Shown here piece after piece: positions 50,439-61,648 of a stretch of DNA of 64,000 nucleotides (positions within the stretch are counted from its first letter, which is position 1; every line of letters begins with the position of its first letter). The stretch covers positions 248,001-312,000 of the forward strand of contig CAVZFQ010000018.1 of assembly GCA_963774625.1 (NCBI GenBank), read 5' to 3'. The translations under genes were made by a program, and so were the position numbers. The stretch is from VAXT01 sp963774625 (GTDB taxonomy: Bacteria; Actinomycetota; Thermoleophilia; Gaiellales; Gaiellaceae). The notes beneath the pieces were generated by a model. That model did no database searches, was not told the origin of the DNA, and saw only the letters and a program-made list of their open reading frames with translations.

Positions 50439-52081
50439 GCCAGACGAAGTACGTGTTCGTGACGGGCGGCGTTGTCTCGTCGCTCGGCAAGGGCATCACC
50501 GCGGCTTCGCTCGGCCGCCTGCTCAAGGCGCGGGGCCTGAGCGTGCAGGTGCAGAAGTTCGACCCGTACATCAATGTCGACCCCGGCACGATGAGCCCGT
50601 TCCAGCACGGCGAGGTCTTCGTCACCGAGGACGGCGCCGAGACCGACCTCGACATCGGCCACTACGAGCGCTTCATCGACGAGAACCTCTCCCGCAATGC
50701 GAACCACACGTCGGGCTCGGTCTGGTACTCGGTGCTGCGCAAGGAGCGCAGAGGGGAGTACCTCGGCTCGACCGTTCAGGTCATCCCGCACATCACGAAC
50801 GAGATCAAGGAGCGGATTCGGCGGGCAGCCGAGTCAGAGCCGGCCGACGTCGTCATCAGCGAGATCGGCGGCACCGTCGGCGACATCGAGTCGCTGCCGT
50901 TCCTCGAGGCGATCCGCCAGTTCCGCCGCGAGGCCGGTGCCGAGAACGTCCTCTACCTCCACGTCACGTATGTCCCCTTCGTCGATTCGGCCGGCGAGCT
51001 GAAGACGAAGCCGACACAGCACTCGGTCAACGAGCTGCGGCGCATCGGTATCCACCCGGACATCGTCGTCTGCAGGACGAAGGACGAGCTCTCGCACGAG
51101 CTACGGGACAAGATCGCGCTCTTCGCCGACATCGAGCCGGGAGCCGTCGTGGTGAACCGCGACGTGCCCGATGTCTATCTCGTTCCGGAGGAGCTGCAGG
51201 CGGAAGGCCTCGACGAGCTCGTCGTCCAGAAGCTCGGGTTGCCTCCCGGCCGCGCCGAGCTCGGTGAGTGGGCGGAGCTGACCGACAGGATCGGACGCCT
51301 CGAGGGTGAGGTGCAGATCGCGCTCGTCGGCAAGTACGTGAAGCTCCAGGACGCCTACCTCTCGGTGCACGAGGCGCTCAAGCACGCCGGCATCCATCAC
51401 GGCTCGGGCGTGCGCGTGCGGTGGGTCGACGCTGAGGGCATGTCGCTCGAGGAGGCGCGCGCCGAGCTCGAGCAGGTCGACGGGGTGCTCGTGCCGGGCG
51501 GGTTCGGGTCGCGTGGCTGGGAGGGGAAGATCCTGGCCTGCCGCGTTGCGCGCGAGCAGGGAATCCCGTACCTCGGGATCTGCCTCGGCATGCACGTCGC
51601 GGTGTCCGAGTTCGCGCGCCACGTGGTCGGCCTCGAGGGTGCGAACTCGACGGAGATGGATCCCGAGACGCCGTACCCGGTGATCGACCTGCTGCCCGAG
51701 CAGAAGGAGATCGAGGATCTGGGCGGGACGATGCGTCTCGGGGCGCAGGCCGTGGAGCTGACGGACGGGACCCGCGTGCGGGAGACCTACGACGAGCCGA
51801 TCGTCCACGAGCGACACCGGCACCGGTACGAGGTGAACAACCACTACCGGCCGCGCCTCGTCGAGGCGGGGCTAGTCGTGTCGGGCACGTTCCAGGGCGG
51901 GCGCCTCGTCGAGATCGTCGAGCTGCCCGACCATCCGTGGTTCGTGGCCAGCCAGTTCCACCCGGAGTTCAAGTCGCGACCCACGCGACCGGCGCCGCTC
52001 TTCCGCGACTTCGTCGGCGCCGCTCTGGAACGCTCGCGCGAGCGCGCGGGCAAGCACGTCTCGGCCGCGATCGAGGCGTAG
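50435..52081 (+). CDS. pyrG: CTP synthase
   Basis: 548 residues: amidoligase domain (KYVFVTGGVVSSLGKGITAA; KFDPYINVDPGTMSPFQHGE) and glutaminase domain with nucleophile cysteine in GICLGMHVA and the HPEFKSRP histidine. Makes CTP from UTP. No ATG, GTG or TTG fits the start: a CTG at 50435 has GGAGG five bases before it and lies within the previous stop. The next in-frame GTG is seven codons later, inside the first conserved strand, and unlikely. Confidence 0.95.
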   Translation: MSQTKYVFVTGGVVSSLGKGITAASLGRLLKARGLSVQVQKFDPYINVDPGTMSPFQHGEVFVTEDGAETDLDIGHYERFIDENLSRNANHTSGSVWYSVLRKERRGEYLGSTVQVIPHITNEIKERIRRAAESEPADVVISEIGGTVGDIESLPFLEAIRQFRREAGAENVLYLHVTYVPFVDSAGELKTKPTQHSVNELRRIGIHPDIVVCRTKDELSHELRDKIALFADIEPGAVVVNRDVPDVYLVPEELQAEGLDELVVQKLGLPPGRAELGEWAELTDRIGRLEGEVQIALVGKYVKLQDAYLSVHEALKHAGIHHGSGVRVRWVDAEGMSLEEARAELEQVDGVLVPGGFGSRGWEGKILACRVAREQGIPYLGICLGMHVAVSEFARHVVGLEGANSTEMDPETPYPVIDLLPEQKEIEDLGGTMRLGAQAVELTDGTRVRETYDEPIVHERHRHRYEVNNHYRPRLVEAGLVVSGTFQGGRLVEIVELPDHPWFVASQFHPEFKSRPTRPAPLFRDFVGAALERSRERAGKHVSAAIEA

Positions 52082-52090
52082 AGACACCAC

Positions 52091-52096
52091 TAAGAT
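52091..52096 (+). promoter_or_regulatory. -10 box of the M20 peptidase gene
   Basis: TAAGAT ending 7 nt before the GTG at 52104. Confidence 0.45.
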
Positions 52097-52103
52097 CGGC
52101 GAC

Positions 52104-53222
52104 GTGCCGCCGACCGTCGTCGAGCTGTTCACCGAGCTTGCTGCCATGCCGAGCCCGCCCGGCGACGAGCGCGACGTTGCCGACCGAGTCACCGCTTACA
52201 TGCGCGACGTCGGGCTCTCGGTGGACGAGGACGATGCCGGGCGGCAGATCGGATCGAACGCTGGCAACCTCTTCAGCCGCATCGAGCCGACCGGGGAAGG
52301 GGAGCCGATCTTCCTCTGTGCGCACCTCGACACCGTCCCGCCGGAAGGCTCGATCGAGCCGGTGATCGACGAGGAGGGAATCGTGCGCAACGCGGCCGGC
52401 ACGATCCTCGGAGCGGACAACAAGGCCGCGGTCGCGGCCATGCTCGAGGCCACGCGCCGTGTCGTGGCCGACGGCAGGCCACATGCGGGCATCGAGCTCC
52501 TGTTCACGCCCAAGGAGGAGGTCGGCCTGCTGGGCGCGGCCGCTTTCGACGACTCCGCGCTGCGTGCGAAGGTCGGGTACGTCTACGACCAGGCCGCGCC
52601 GATCGGCGACGTCATCCTCGGTGCGCCGTATGCGCATTCGATGCAGGTGCGCTTCCATGGTCGCGCCGCGCACTCGGGCATGTACCCGGAGGAAGGGCGC
52701 TCGGCCATCGCGGGCGCGGCCAAGGCGATCGCTGACCTACGGCTCGGTCGCCTGGACGAAGAGACGACGGCGAACGTCGGCCTCATCGAGGGCGGGACGG
52801 CGGGAAACATCGTTCCGGAGTGGTGCACGTTCCTGGCCGAGGCGCGATCGCACGACGAACGGAAGCTGGCAGATGTGATCCAGGAGATGCTCGACGCGAT
52901 CACGTTCGCAGCGGGCCTCAGCGAATGCGAGGTCGAGACCGAGGTGAAGAAGAGCTACCAGGGCTATCGCTTCCGGCGGGACGATCTCGCGGTCCGGATC
53001 GCCTCCGACGCGCTCCAGGCCTCCGGCTATGAGCCGCGGTTCGGGCTGAGCGGCGGCGCGGCCGATGCCAACGTCTTCAACGAGCGCGGTCGGGCGTGCG
53101 TCAACCTCGCGAACGGCATGACCGACATCCACACGGCCGACGAGCGGATCTCGGTCGCCGACCTCGAGGGCATGGTCGAGGTCACCCTCGCGCTGGTCGA
53201 CGCCGCCCGCGATGCCGCTTAG
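52104..53222 (+). CDS. M20-family metallopeptidase (PepT-like)
   Basis: 372 residues. Zinc ligands in FLCAHLDTVPPEG (H, D) and LGADNKAAVAAML, then the catalytic pair in LLFTPKEEVGLLGA and the late histidine in NGMTDIHTADE. The dimerisation domain is about 180-285 (HSMQVRFHGRAAHSGMYPEEG). It probably cuts tri- or dipeptides. The last 11 bp overlap the DUF3866 gene start. Confidence 0.85.
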   Translation: MPPTVVELFTELAAMPSPPGDERDVADRVTAYMRDVGLSVDEDDAGRQIGSNAGNLFSRIEPTGEGEPIFLCAHLDTVPPEGSIEPVIDEEGIVRNAAGTILGADNKAAVAAMLEATRRVVADGRPHAGIELLFTPKEEVGLLGAAAFDDSALRAKVGYVYDQAAPIGDVILGAPYAHSMQVRFHGRAAHSGMYPEEGRSAIAGAAKAIADLRLGRLDEETTANVGLIEGGTAGNIVPEWCTFLAEARSHDERKLADVIQEMLDAITFAAGLSECEVETEVKKSYQGYRFRRDDLAVRIASDALQASGYEPRFGLSGGAADANVFNERGRACVNLANGMTDIHTADERISVADLEGMVEVTLALVDAARDAA

Positions 53223-54198
53223 CCTGCGGCGCGGGACCGTCTCCGCGGTCGTGGAGGAGCTGGACGGGCTGATCCGCGCTCGAGGTCGACGGCGTCTCCT
53301 GCGTCGCCTATCCCGGCCTGACCGGGCGCGTGCAGGTCGGTGATGAGGTGCTGGTCAACGTCCAGGCGCGCGAGCTAGGGCTCGGCTCCGGCGGGTTCGA
53401 CATCCTTCACGCGAACCTCACTCGCGGACTCGGGCTCGAAAGCGAGCCCGGCGCGCACGTAATGGTGCTCCCGTACACGCCGGTGCAGCACGCAGTGCGC
53501 CACGTCGAGGAGGGCGGAGCGCTCGCGGCCGATCTCGCCGGGATGCCTGTCGTCTGCTGCACGCTGCATTCGCAGCTGGCACCCGTCTGCGCCGGGCTCG
53601 GTGCGGCGCGGGTGGCGTACGTGCAGCTGGCGGGAGGCGCTCTTCCGGTCTCGCTTTCGGACACCGTGCGCGCACTCAAAGCGCGGCAGCTCGTGGAGAC
53701 GGCGATCGGCGTGGGCTCGTGCTTCGGCGGTGATGCGCAGGCGGTCGGGGTGCCCTCCGCGCTCGCCTGGGCCGCCGCCGCCGGCTTCGATGCGGTCGTC
53801 TGTGCGGTCGGCCCGGGGATCGTCGGCACGGGATCAGCCCTCGGACATGGAGGTGTTGCCACGGCCGAGGCGGCCAACGTTGCCCGAGCGTTGGGAGGAA
53901 GCCCGATCCTCGCCGTGCGTGTCTCGTTCGGCGACCCGCGCGAGCGACATCACGGCGTCTCGCATCACACGCGGGCGGTGCTCGGTCTCTGTCTCGGCGC
54001 GCCTGCAGTGGCGTGGCCGGCGGGTCTGGACGGCCCCGGAAGGGATCGCGCCTCGTAGAGGAAGTGGACGTCTCGGATTGGCGGGAGGCGTGTGAGGGGT
54101 TGCCGCTCGAGCACATGGGCCGCGGGCCGGGCGACGATCCGTGGTTCTTTGCGGCCGCGTTCGCCGCCGGCCGGCTGGCAGCTCGGCACCTCGGCTGA
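53212..54198 (+). CDS. DUF3866 family protein (two frameshifts)
   Basis: Reconstructed across three frames: start ATG at 53212 (PLSLRRGTVSAVVEELDGLI), shift near 53278, main part (VGDEVLVNVQARELGLGSGG, then GSCFGGDAQAVGVPSALAWAA), shift near 54045, and end (WREACEGLPLEHMGRGPGDD). The summed length is divisible by three, so one base was gained and one lost. This family is a widespread actinobacterial protein of unknown function. This gene marks the start of the indel-rich stretch. Confidence 0.7.
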
Positions 54199-54977
54199 TG
54201 GAAGAGCGACGTCTGGGCCCGGTCGTCGGTCTCGGAACGTGGAACACGTTCGGCCGAGACGAGTCGCTGGCCCGCGAAGTCGTCAGCGCCGCGCTCGAGG
54301 CCGGGTGCCGCGGTCTGCGACTCGTCGCCGATGTACGGCTCGGAGGAGACGCTTGGCCTTGCGCTCGAGGAGCGGCGCGACGAGGCGACGGTGGCGACGA
54401 AGATCTGGGCGAAGAGCTGGGAGGAGGGGAGGGCGCAGTTCGCCGACCAGCTGAGCTGGTTCGGCGGGCGGGTCGACATCGAGCAGATCCACAACCTCGT
54501 CCTGTGGCGAGAGCATCTGCGCTGGCTGGAGGACGAGCAATCGGCGGGCCGGGTCGGCAAGCTCGGCGTGACGCACTACGACGCCGCTGCGTTCGGCGAG
54601 CTGGCGCGTGCGATGCAGACCGGCTGCTTCGACACCGTCCAGCTTCCGTACAGCCCGGTCGAGCGCGAGTGTGAGCGCGAGCTGCTCCCGCTGGCGGCGG
54701 AGCTCGGGATCGCCGTCATCGTGATGCGTCCGCTCGGGGACAAAGTCGCGCCTTCGGAATCCGCCTTCGCGAGAGGAGCTGGAGCCTCTGCGCGAGCTTC
54801 GGCGTCGAAACCTGGGCCCAGGCGCTACTGAAGTGGGCGCTGTCGGACGAACGAGTCGACGTGGTCATTCCGGCGACGTCGAAGCCGGAGCGAACTGCAG
54901 AGAACGCGAGAGCCGGATCACCGCCATGGCTGGGCCCCGAGGAGCGTGATCTGGTCGCGCGACTCGCCCGGACGTGA
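54198..54977 (+). CDS. Aldo/keto reductase (several frameshifts)
   Basis: GLGTWNTFGRDESLAREVV at the start; DSSPMYGSEETLGLAL carries the catalytic tyrosine; VATKIWAKS the lysine; then DIEQIHNLV and LGVTHY, and in a third frame TWAQALLKWALSDERVDVVI, which is the usual end. Shifts lie near 54313 and 54770-54815. The length, about 260 codons, is near normal. It is an NADPH-dependent reductase of unknown substrate. The ATG overlaps the DUF3866 stop (TGATG). Confidence 0.7.
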
Positions 54978-55195
54978 CCCCGTGCTTGGTGGGGCCGGCC
55001 GCGTGACTCACCGTCGACAACGTCGATCCGCACGGGGCAGCGAGTCGAGCGACTCTTCAGCAGAAGGTTCTGCTCGGCGATCGCGATCGCCATCGCGAGT
55101 CGTCCGCGGATTCTGGGTTATCCCTCGCACCTGGGCCTGAGTGGCCGGCTGGCCGTTCGCGCTGCGGGACGATCCGGGCTGAACTGGTCGCGCCG

Positions 55196-55438
55196 GTGGG
55201 CGGCCGCGCCACGTTCGACGAGTCGGCCGACTGCCTGGCTGGCTACGAGCGGTGGATTGCTGACACCCCACAGCCGAAGAGACTCGACAACGACAAGGTG
55301 GCTGACTGTTTCCCGACGCAGACAGCGGCGAAGAAGAAGGCTCTGATTGCCTGCTTCAACAACTACGAGCGAAACCACCTCGATCACGAAGGTTGGCCCG
55401 CGAGCAACATGCGCGGTTCGCACGTGGCGACGGCCTGA
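55196..55438 (+). CDS. Possible small protein, unknown
   Basis: 80 codons from GTG. ERWIADTPQPKRLDNDKVAD, then KKKALIACFNNYERNHLDHE: lysine and asparagine are more frequent than in neighbours, and the base composition is less GC-rich. No family recognised. The stretch 54978-55195 before it holds nothing I can support. It may be a remnant or part of a frame-broken gene with the next entry. Confidence 0.3.
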   Translation: MGGRATFDESADCLAGYERWIADTPQPKRLDNDKVADCFPTQTAAKKKALIACFNNYERNHLDHEGWPASNMRGSHVATA

Positions 55439-55440
55439 CC

Positions 55441-55748
55441 ACGGTTCCCGTCCGGAATGTTGCGAGTCTGGTCTACGGCAAAGTTGTAGCTATGCCCGCT
55501 GCGCCGCACGCAGGGAGGCCCTTCCTGCTCCAATGGTGCCATGTAACGCGCAGCGACTCCGCTGCGAACATCGAACGGTGCTACACGGTGCACTTCGGCG
55601 GACGCCACCGATTGGACGTCGCCGTGACGTTCAACGGCGAGAACGTCGCACTCGAATCGATGGAAGGGTGCTCGCAGTGCCTGCCGCCGGGTCGACCAGG
55701 AGTCCGTGTACTACGTACTCCGATCCGCAAGCATCGAGGTGAAGTGAA
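55441..55748 (+). CDS. Possible protein of unknown function, frame-broken
   Basis: One frame reads VRNVASLVYGKVVAMPAAPH, then DVAVTFNGENVALESMEGC. A shift near 55690 gives the plausible end VDQESVYYVLRSASIEVK with a stop at 55748. The beta-strand-like end and two or three cysteines suggest a small folded domain. Unrecognised. From 55749 to 55931 only a duplicated GGTAAGGT-GCGC motif (55869-55879 and 55911-55922) is noticed. Confidence 0.3.
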
Positions 55749-55931
55749 GGGTGCCCACGACTGCCGAGGGCAAGCGGCATCTGACATCAGGATGGCGGCT
55801 GCCGTTGGGCCGGATCCTCGCACGGGCGAGACACCCACCTCCACGGGGTCGTGACTTTCACCTGGCGCGGTAAGGTAGCGCGCCACGCGATTCTGCCGTA
55901 GCTGCCGCCAGGTAAGGTTGCGCCGCTTGCG

Positions 55932-57056
55932 ATGAGGATCGGCGTTGCCAAGGAAATCAAGTCAGACGAGTACCGGGTGGCGCTCACGCCCGCCGGGGCC
56001 CGCGAGCTGGTCCAGCACGGTCACGACGTGCTCGTCGAGCACGGCGCCGGCGAGGGCAGCGCCTTCCCCGACTCGGCCTACGAGGCCGTAGGCGCCTCCA
56101 CCGTCTCGGTCGACGAGGTCTGGGGCGACGTCGAGCTGCTCCTCAAGGTCAAGGAGCCCGTTCGGTCGGAGTACGGCCGCCTGCGCGAGGGTCTCGTCCT
56201 CTTCACGTATCTCCACCTCGCCGCCGACGAGGCGTTGACGCGCGCGCTCGTCGAGAGCGGTACGACCGCCGTCGCGTACGAGACCGTGGAGACGGAGAAC
56301 CGCGCGCTGCCCTGCTGGCCCCGATGAGCGAGATCGCGGGCCGTCTGGCGGCCCAGGCCGGCGCCTACTTCCTCGAGAAGCCGCTCGGGGGCCGCGGCCT
56401 CCTCCTGGGCGGCATTCCCGGCGTGGCGGCCGGCCAGGTCGTGGTCATCGGCGGCGGCATGGTCGGCTACAACTCCGCGCTGATCGCGCTCGGGCTCGGA
56501 GCGAACGTGACGATCCTCGAGCGCTCGATCGACCGCATGCGCCACCTCGAGGAGGTCCTCGGGACGCGGGTGGGCCTGCTCATGTCGTCGAGCCTGCAGA
56601 TCGAGGAGTCGGTCGCCGAGGCGGACGTGGTCATCGGCGCGGTTCTCATCCCCGGCGCGCTCGCGCCGAAGCTCGTCACGCGGGAGATGGTCGCGGGGAT
56701 GAAGGAGGGCTCGGTCGTCTGCGATGTCGCCATCGACCAGGGTGGCTGCTTCGAGACCTCGCACGCAACGACCCATTCCGAGCCCGTCTACGTGGTCGAC
56801 GGCGTGACCCACTACTGCGTCGCGAACATGCCCGGAGCGGTTCCGATCACCTCCACCAAGGCGCTCACGAACGCAACGCTTCCCTACGTCGAGGCGATCG
56901 CCGACCATGGGCCTCCGAGAGGCGGTCGCGCGGGATCCGGCCCTCGCCCGCGGCGTCAACGTGCTCGAGGGGAAGGTCACCTACGAGGCGGTCGCCGAAG
57001 CTCACGGTCTCGACTACGGACCGCTCGAGGACGTCCTGCCGCTCTCGCCCGTCTAG
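55932..57056 (+). CDS. ald: Alanine dehydrogenase (two frameshifts)
   Basis: MRIGVAKEIKSDEYRVALTP at the start; LLLKVKEPVRSEYGRLREG has the pyruvate-binding lysine; VVVIGGGMVGYNSALIALGL is the NAD-binding loop; VVCDVAIDQGGCFETS and VANMPGAVPITSTKALT close the active site. A base is missing near 56310 (LPLLAPMSEI broken) and one is extra near 56912. It converts alanine and NAD to pyruvate and ammonia. TAAGGT lies 13 nt before the ATG. Confidence 0.85.
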
Positions 57057-57059
57057 GTG

Positions 57060-57206
57060 CTAGGACTCGGGTGCCGGCTCGGGCTTTTGTCGCATGCGGC
57101 GCAAGACGGCGTCGGCCTTGACGACCAGCCACGTGATCCCTGCGGCGAGCCCGACGACGCAGACAACGAAGATGACGAGCCCGATGAGACCGATGGCGGT
57201 GTCCAC
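57060..57206 (-). CDS. Small single-span membrane protein (48 aa)
   Basis: Reads from GTG: VDTAIGLIGLVIFVVCVVGL, then AAGITWLVVKADAVLRRMRQ, ending KPEPAPES. One membrane helix, a basic juxtamembrane segment and a proline-rich tail. It converges with ald (3 bp between the stops) and diverges from deoB, sharing the promoter region. No family recognised; the clean frame in an indel-rich zone supports it. Confidence 0.55.
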   Translation of the reverse strand: MDTAIGLIGLVIFVVCVVGLAAGITWLVVKADAVLRRMRQKPEPAPES

Positions 57207-57214
57207 GACCGACC

Positions 57215-57221
57215 TAGAATA
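57215..57221. promoter_or_regulatory. Overlapping divergent -10 boxes (deoB and small membrane gene)
   Basis: Plus strand TAGAAT (57215-57220) ends 6 nt before the deoB ATG. Minus strand TATTCT (57221-57216) ends 9 nt before the GTG at 57206. The two hexamers share five base pairs. Confidence 0.5.
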
Positions 57222-57226
57222 GCCCC

Positions 57227-58391
57227 ATGCCCCGCGCCTGCGTCATCGTGCTTGACGCGGTCGGAGCGGGAGCGTTGCCCGACGCGGCGGAGTTCGGAGA
57301 CGAAGGCTCCGACACGCTCGGCAACGTCGCCCGCGCCGTCGGCGGTCTCGACCTGCCCAATCTCGAGGCGCTGGGGCTCGGGAATGTCGAGCCGCTGGAG
57401 GGTTGCCCGCCGCAGCCGGGCGCGCCCGCCGTCGCCGGGCGCCTCGTCGAGCGGTCGAAGGGCAAGGACACGAGCACCGGGCCACTGGGAGCTGATGGGC
57501 GATCGTCACGCCGACGGCGATGCCCACCTATCCGCACGGGTTCCCGTTCGAGGTCATCGACCCGTTCTCGCACCGCACGGGCCGGGGCGTGATCGGCAAC
57601 AAGGCCGCCTCGGGCACGGAGATCATCGAGGAGCTCGGCGAGGAGCACCAGCGCACCGGCAAGTGGATCGTCTACACGTCGGCCGACTCGGTCTTCCAGA
57701 TCGCCGCCCACGTGGACACGATCCCGCTCGAGGAGCTCTACCGCGGCCTGCGAGATCGCGCGCGAGATCCTCACCGGCAAGCACGCCGTCGGCCGCGTGA
57801 TCGCGCGGCCGTTCGAGGGCGAGCCGGGGAATTACACGCGCACGCCGGACCGTCACGACTGGTCGCTCAAGCCGAAGCAGCCCAACTACCTCTCCTACGT
57901 CCGCGAGGCAGGCAAGGAGGTGCACGGCGTCGGGAAGATCCGCGACATCTTCGCGGGCTACGACATCGACCACTCGCACACGACGAAGTCGAACGTCGAA
58001 GGGATCACGAAGACCGAGCGAGCTCCTGCGCGAGCTCGACGACGGCTTCGTCTTCACCAACCTCGTCGAGACGGACATGCTCTGGGGCCACCGCAACGAC
58101 CCGGTGAACTTCCACCGCTGCCTGCAGGACTTCGACCGGCGGCTGCCCGATCTGCTCGACGCGCTGCGGCCGGGCGACATGCTGATGCTCACGTCGGATC
58201 ACGGCTGTGATCCGACGACGCCGTCGACCGACCACTCGCGCGAGCACGCGCTGCTGCTCGCGTACGTCGAGGGCCGGAACGCGGCCGGCCGGATCCACGA
58301 AGGCGAGTTCGCGGACGTCGGCGCGACGGTCAACGCCTGGCTCGGGGGCAAGGCTCCGCGGGCGCGCAGCCTGCCGGGCACACCGATCGCT
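57227..58391 (+). CDS. deoB: Phosphopentomutase (several frameshifts)
   Basis: CVIVLDAVGAGALPDAAEFG carries the first metal aspartate; SHRTGRGVIGNKAASGTEII, DRHDWSLKPKQPNYLSYVRE, TDMLWGHRNDPVNF and LTSDHGCDPTTPSTDHSREH complete the alkaline-phosphatase-like active site. Extra bases near 57492, 57514, 57733 and 58022 break the frame. It interconverts ribose/deoxyribose 1- and 5-phosphates. No stop separates it from deoA; an extra T at 58391 may hide one. About 388 codons, normal length. Confidence 0.85.
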
Positions 58392-59690
<1,299 letters not shown>

Positions 59691-59695
59691 CTGGC

Positions 59696-60524
59696 GTGCC
59701 CGAGCTACCCGAGGTCGAGACCGTCCGCGCGGCGCTCGAGCCGACGCTCGTCGGGCCGGCGCTTCGAGCGGGTCGAGATCCTCGACGGCCGCCTGACCCG
59801 TCCGCACGAGCCGCTCGAGGTCGCGGCCGAGCTCGAGGGCGAGCTCGTCGCAGCGCGTCGAGCGACGCGGCAAGTATCTGATTGTTCGGTTCGAGAGCGG
59901 TCGAGTTCTGCTGGTTCACCTCCGGATGACGGGGAGCTTTCGGCACGCGCCGCGAGGAGTCGCTGCGCGACGATCCGCTACCGGCGCGCTGTTGTCACTC
60001 TAGACAACGGGTCGGACGTCGCGTACCGGGACGTCCGCCGCTTCGGAACCTGGCTGCTGCTGGAGCCGGGAGAGCTCGAGCCGTACCTCGCGGCACGGCT
60101 GGGCGAGAGCCGCTCGCCGCAGGCTTTCCGCCACGAGCGCTCGCCGCCGCTCCTCGCCGGGCGCCGGGCGCCGGTGAAGGCCGTCGCTGCTCGACCAGCG
60201 CGTCTTCGCGGGCATGGGGAACATCTACGCGGACGAGGCGCTGTGGTGGGCGCGGATCCACCCGCTGCGCCCGGCGGCGAGCCTCGACCTCGCGAGGTCA
60301 AGCGCCTTCTGCGGGCATCCGCAAGGCGCTCGCGCTCGGGATCGCCCGTCAGGGCGCGACGTTGAGCGACTACCGCGACGCCGAAGGGCGCTCCGGCGCC
60401 ATGCAGGGCGAGTTCCGCGTGTACGGGCGCGGCGGGCGAGCCCTGCACCCGCTGCGGGACGCCGATCGAGAAGACCCGCGCCGGCGGGCGCGGCACCTGG
60501 TTCTGCCCGAGCTGCCAGCAGTAA
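59696..60524 (+). CDS. mutM: Formamidopyrimidine-DNA glycosylase (many frameshifts)
   Basis: Starts PELPEVETVRAALEPTLVG with the catalytic proline and glutamate; then LLVHLRMTGSFRHAP, a middle readable only by changing frame (GMGNIYADEALWWARIHPLRP), LSDYRDAEGRSGAMQGEF and a C-terminal zinc finger with CTRCG and FCPSCQQ. It removes oxidised purines such as 8-oxoguanine. Starts GTG, 5 bp after deoA. About eight shifts; the last gene of the indel-rich stretch. Confidence 0.82.
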
Positions 60525-60576
60525 CGGGGATCGCCGTGTCGAAAGGCGAAGCTACGCTCTGCAGGGAGGTACGCCC

Positions 60577-60756
60577 TTGGCGGCTCACGCATCCGTAACC
60601 GCGGTCCACCGCATTCGATCGCTTCGCAGCCTCGCCGTAGGCGCCGGGGCGGCGTCGTCGATCGCAATCTTCGGTCGGGCGACCGCCGAGGCGGCGCGCT
60701 TCGACCGGTTCTACCGCAGCGATATGGAGGAGGAAACGCCCAGTGCTTCGGGTTGA
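60577..60756 (+). CDS. Small protein before the ECF sigma factor (59 aa)
   Basis: From TTG with GGGAGG 7 nt upstream: SLRSLAVGAGAASSIAIFGR is a hydrophobic segment (membrane or signal), followed by an acidic tail (MEEETPSASG). TACGCT at 60552-60557 may be the -10, which would give a short leader. Its 3' end overlaps the sigma-factor start by 14 bp, so translation is probably coupled. Unrecognised. Confidence 0.5.
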   Translation: MAAHASVTAVHRIRSLRSLAVGAGAASSIAIFGRATAEAARFDRFYRSDMEEETPSASG

Positions 60757-61252
60757 TCCCCTCCGGAATCCGGAGCCGCTGATCCGCCGGGTGTACGGGT
60801 ACGTGGCCTACCGCATCGGCGGCGGGCCCGACGCGGAGGACATCACGAGCGAGACGTTCGAGCGCGCCCTGCGCTACCAGAAGAGCTTCGATCCCCAGAA
60901 AGGGGAGGCGCTCGCGTGGCTGATCGGAATCGCGCGCAGGCTGATCGAAGGGCGGCCGCCGATGCCCGAGCTCGCAATCGAGGTGCCCGACCGCGCAGAC
61001 GGAGGCGACCTGGAGGAGGACACCTTGCGCCGGCTCGCGCTCTCGGGCGCGGTTGCCCGTCTCAAGCCGCGCGATCGCGATCTGATCGCGCTCCGCTACG
61101 GAGCCGATCTCACCGCGCGTCAGATCGCCGAGGAGCTCGATCTGCGCACGAATGCCGTCGAGGTGGCTTTGCACCGTGCTCTCGGCAGGCTCCGAGAAAC
61201 AATCGGGGAGCATGGAGATCCGCCTGTAAGGAAACAAGGCACTGGGCGGTAA
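60743..61252 (+). CDS. ECF-type RNA polymerase sigma factor
   Basis: 169 residues. Region 2: IRRVYGYVAYRIGGGPDAED, then ITSETFERALRYQKSFD; region 4: LKPRDRDLIALRYGADLTAR, then IAEELDLRTNAVEVALHRAL. GTG start. It directs a small extracytoplasmic-stress regulon. Followed by a probable anti-sigma gene. Confidence 0.85.
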   Translation: MLRVDPLRNPEPLIRRVYGYVAYRIGGGPDAEDITSETFERALRYQKSFDPQKGEALAWLIGIARRLIEGRPPMPELAIEVPDRADGGDLEEDTLRRLALSGAVARLKPRDRDLIALRYGADLTARQIAEELDLRTNAVEVALHRALGRLRETIGEHGDPPVRKQGTGR

Positions 61253-61295
61253 TAAGAGTGCAAGCAAGAATCGAATTCTGGGAGGATCACGATCA

Positions 61296-61549
61296 ATGCG
61301 CCATGAGCGCACCAATCTCGAGTCCGAGCTTCGGGCCAACCGGCCCGTGCCGAGTCACGAGCTCGTAAATCGGCTCGAGGGGCGCGTCCGCGAGGCCGCG
61401 GCTCCCGCGCCGGTTCGTTCGCAGCAGGCGTCCTGGCCGCGCTCGCCTCGGTCGGCGGGCTCGGATGCGTGGCTACGGCGACGGGCGACGCGGTAGACAG
61501 GCTAAGCCGGACCGTCAAGTCGCCCGGGACGCCGGTAACGATTCACTAG
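61296..61549 (+). CDS. Probable membrane anti-sigma factor (one frameshift)
   Basis: Cytosolic start MRHERTNLESELRANRPVPS with LVNRLEGRVREAAAP resembles short anti-sigma domains. After a shift near 61415 the other frame gives a membrane helix (FAAGVLAALASVGGLGCVAT) and a short tail ending PGTPVTIH. GGAGG lies 10 nt before the ATG. Likely holds the ECF sigma factor at the membrane. Confidence 0.5.
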
Positions 61550-61648
61550 CGATTTGCCGATAGACGGTTACAATGCGGCACACGCGTCGCCCCGCGCGCT
61601 GGGTATCTGAATGATTTCTCTCCGACACACGTCGATGTAGCGCTCGTC

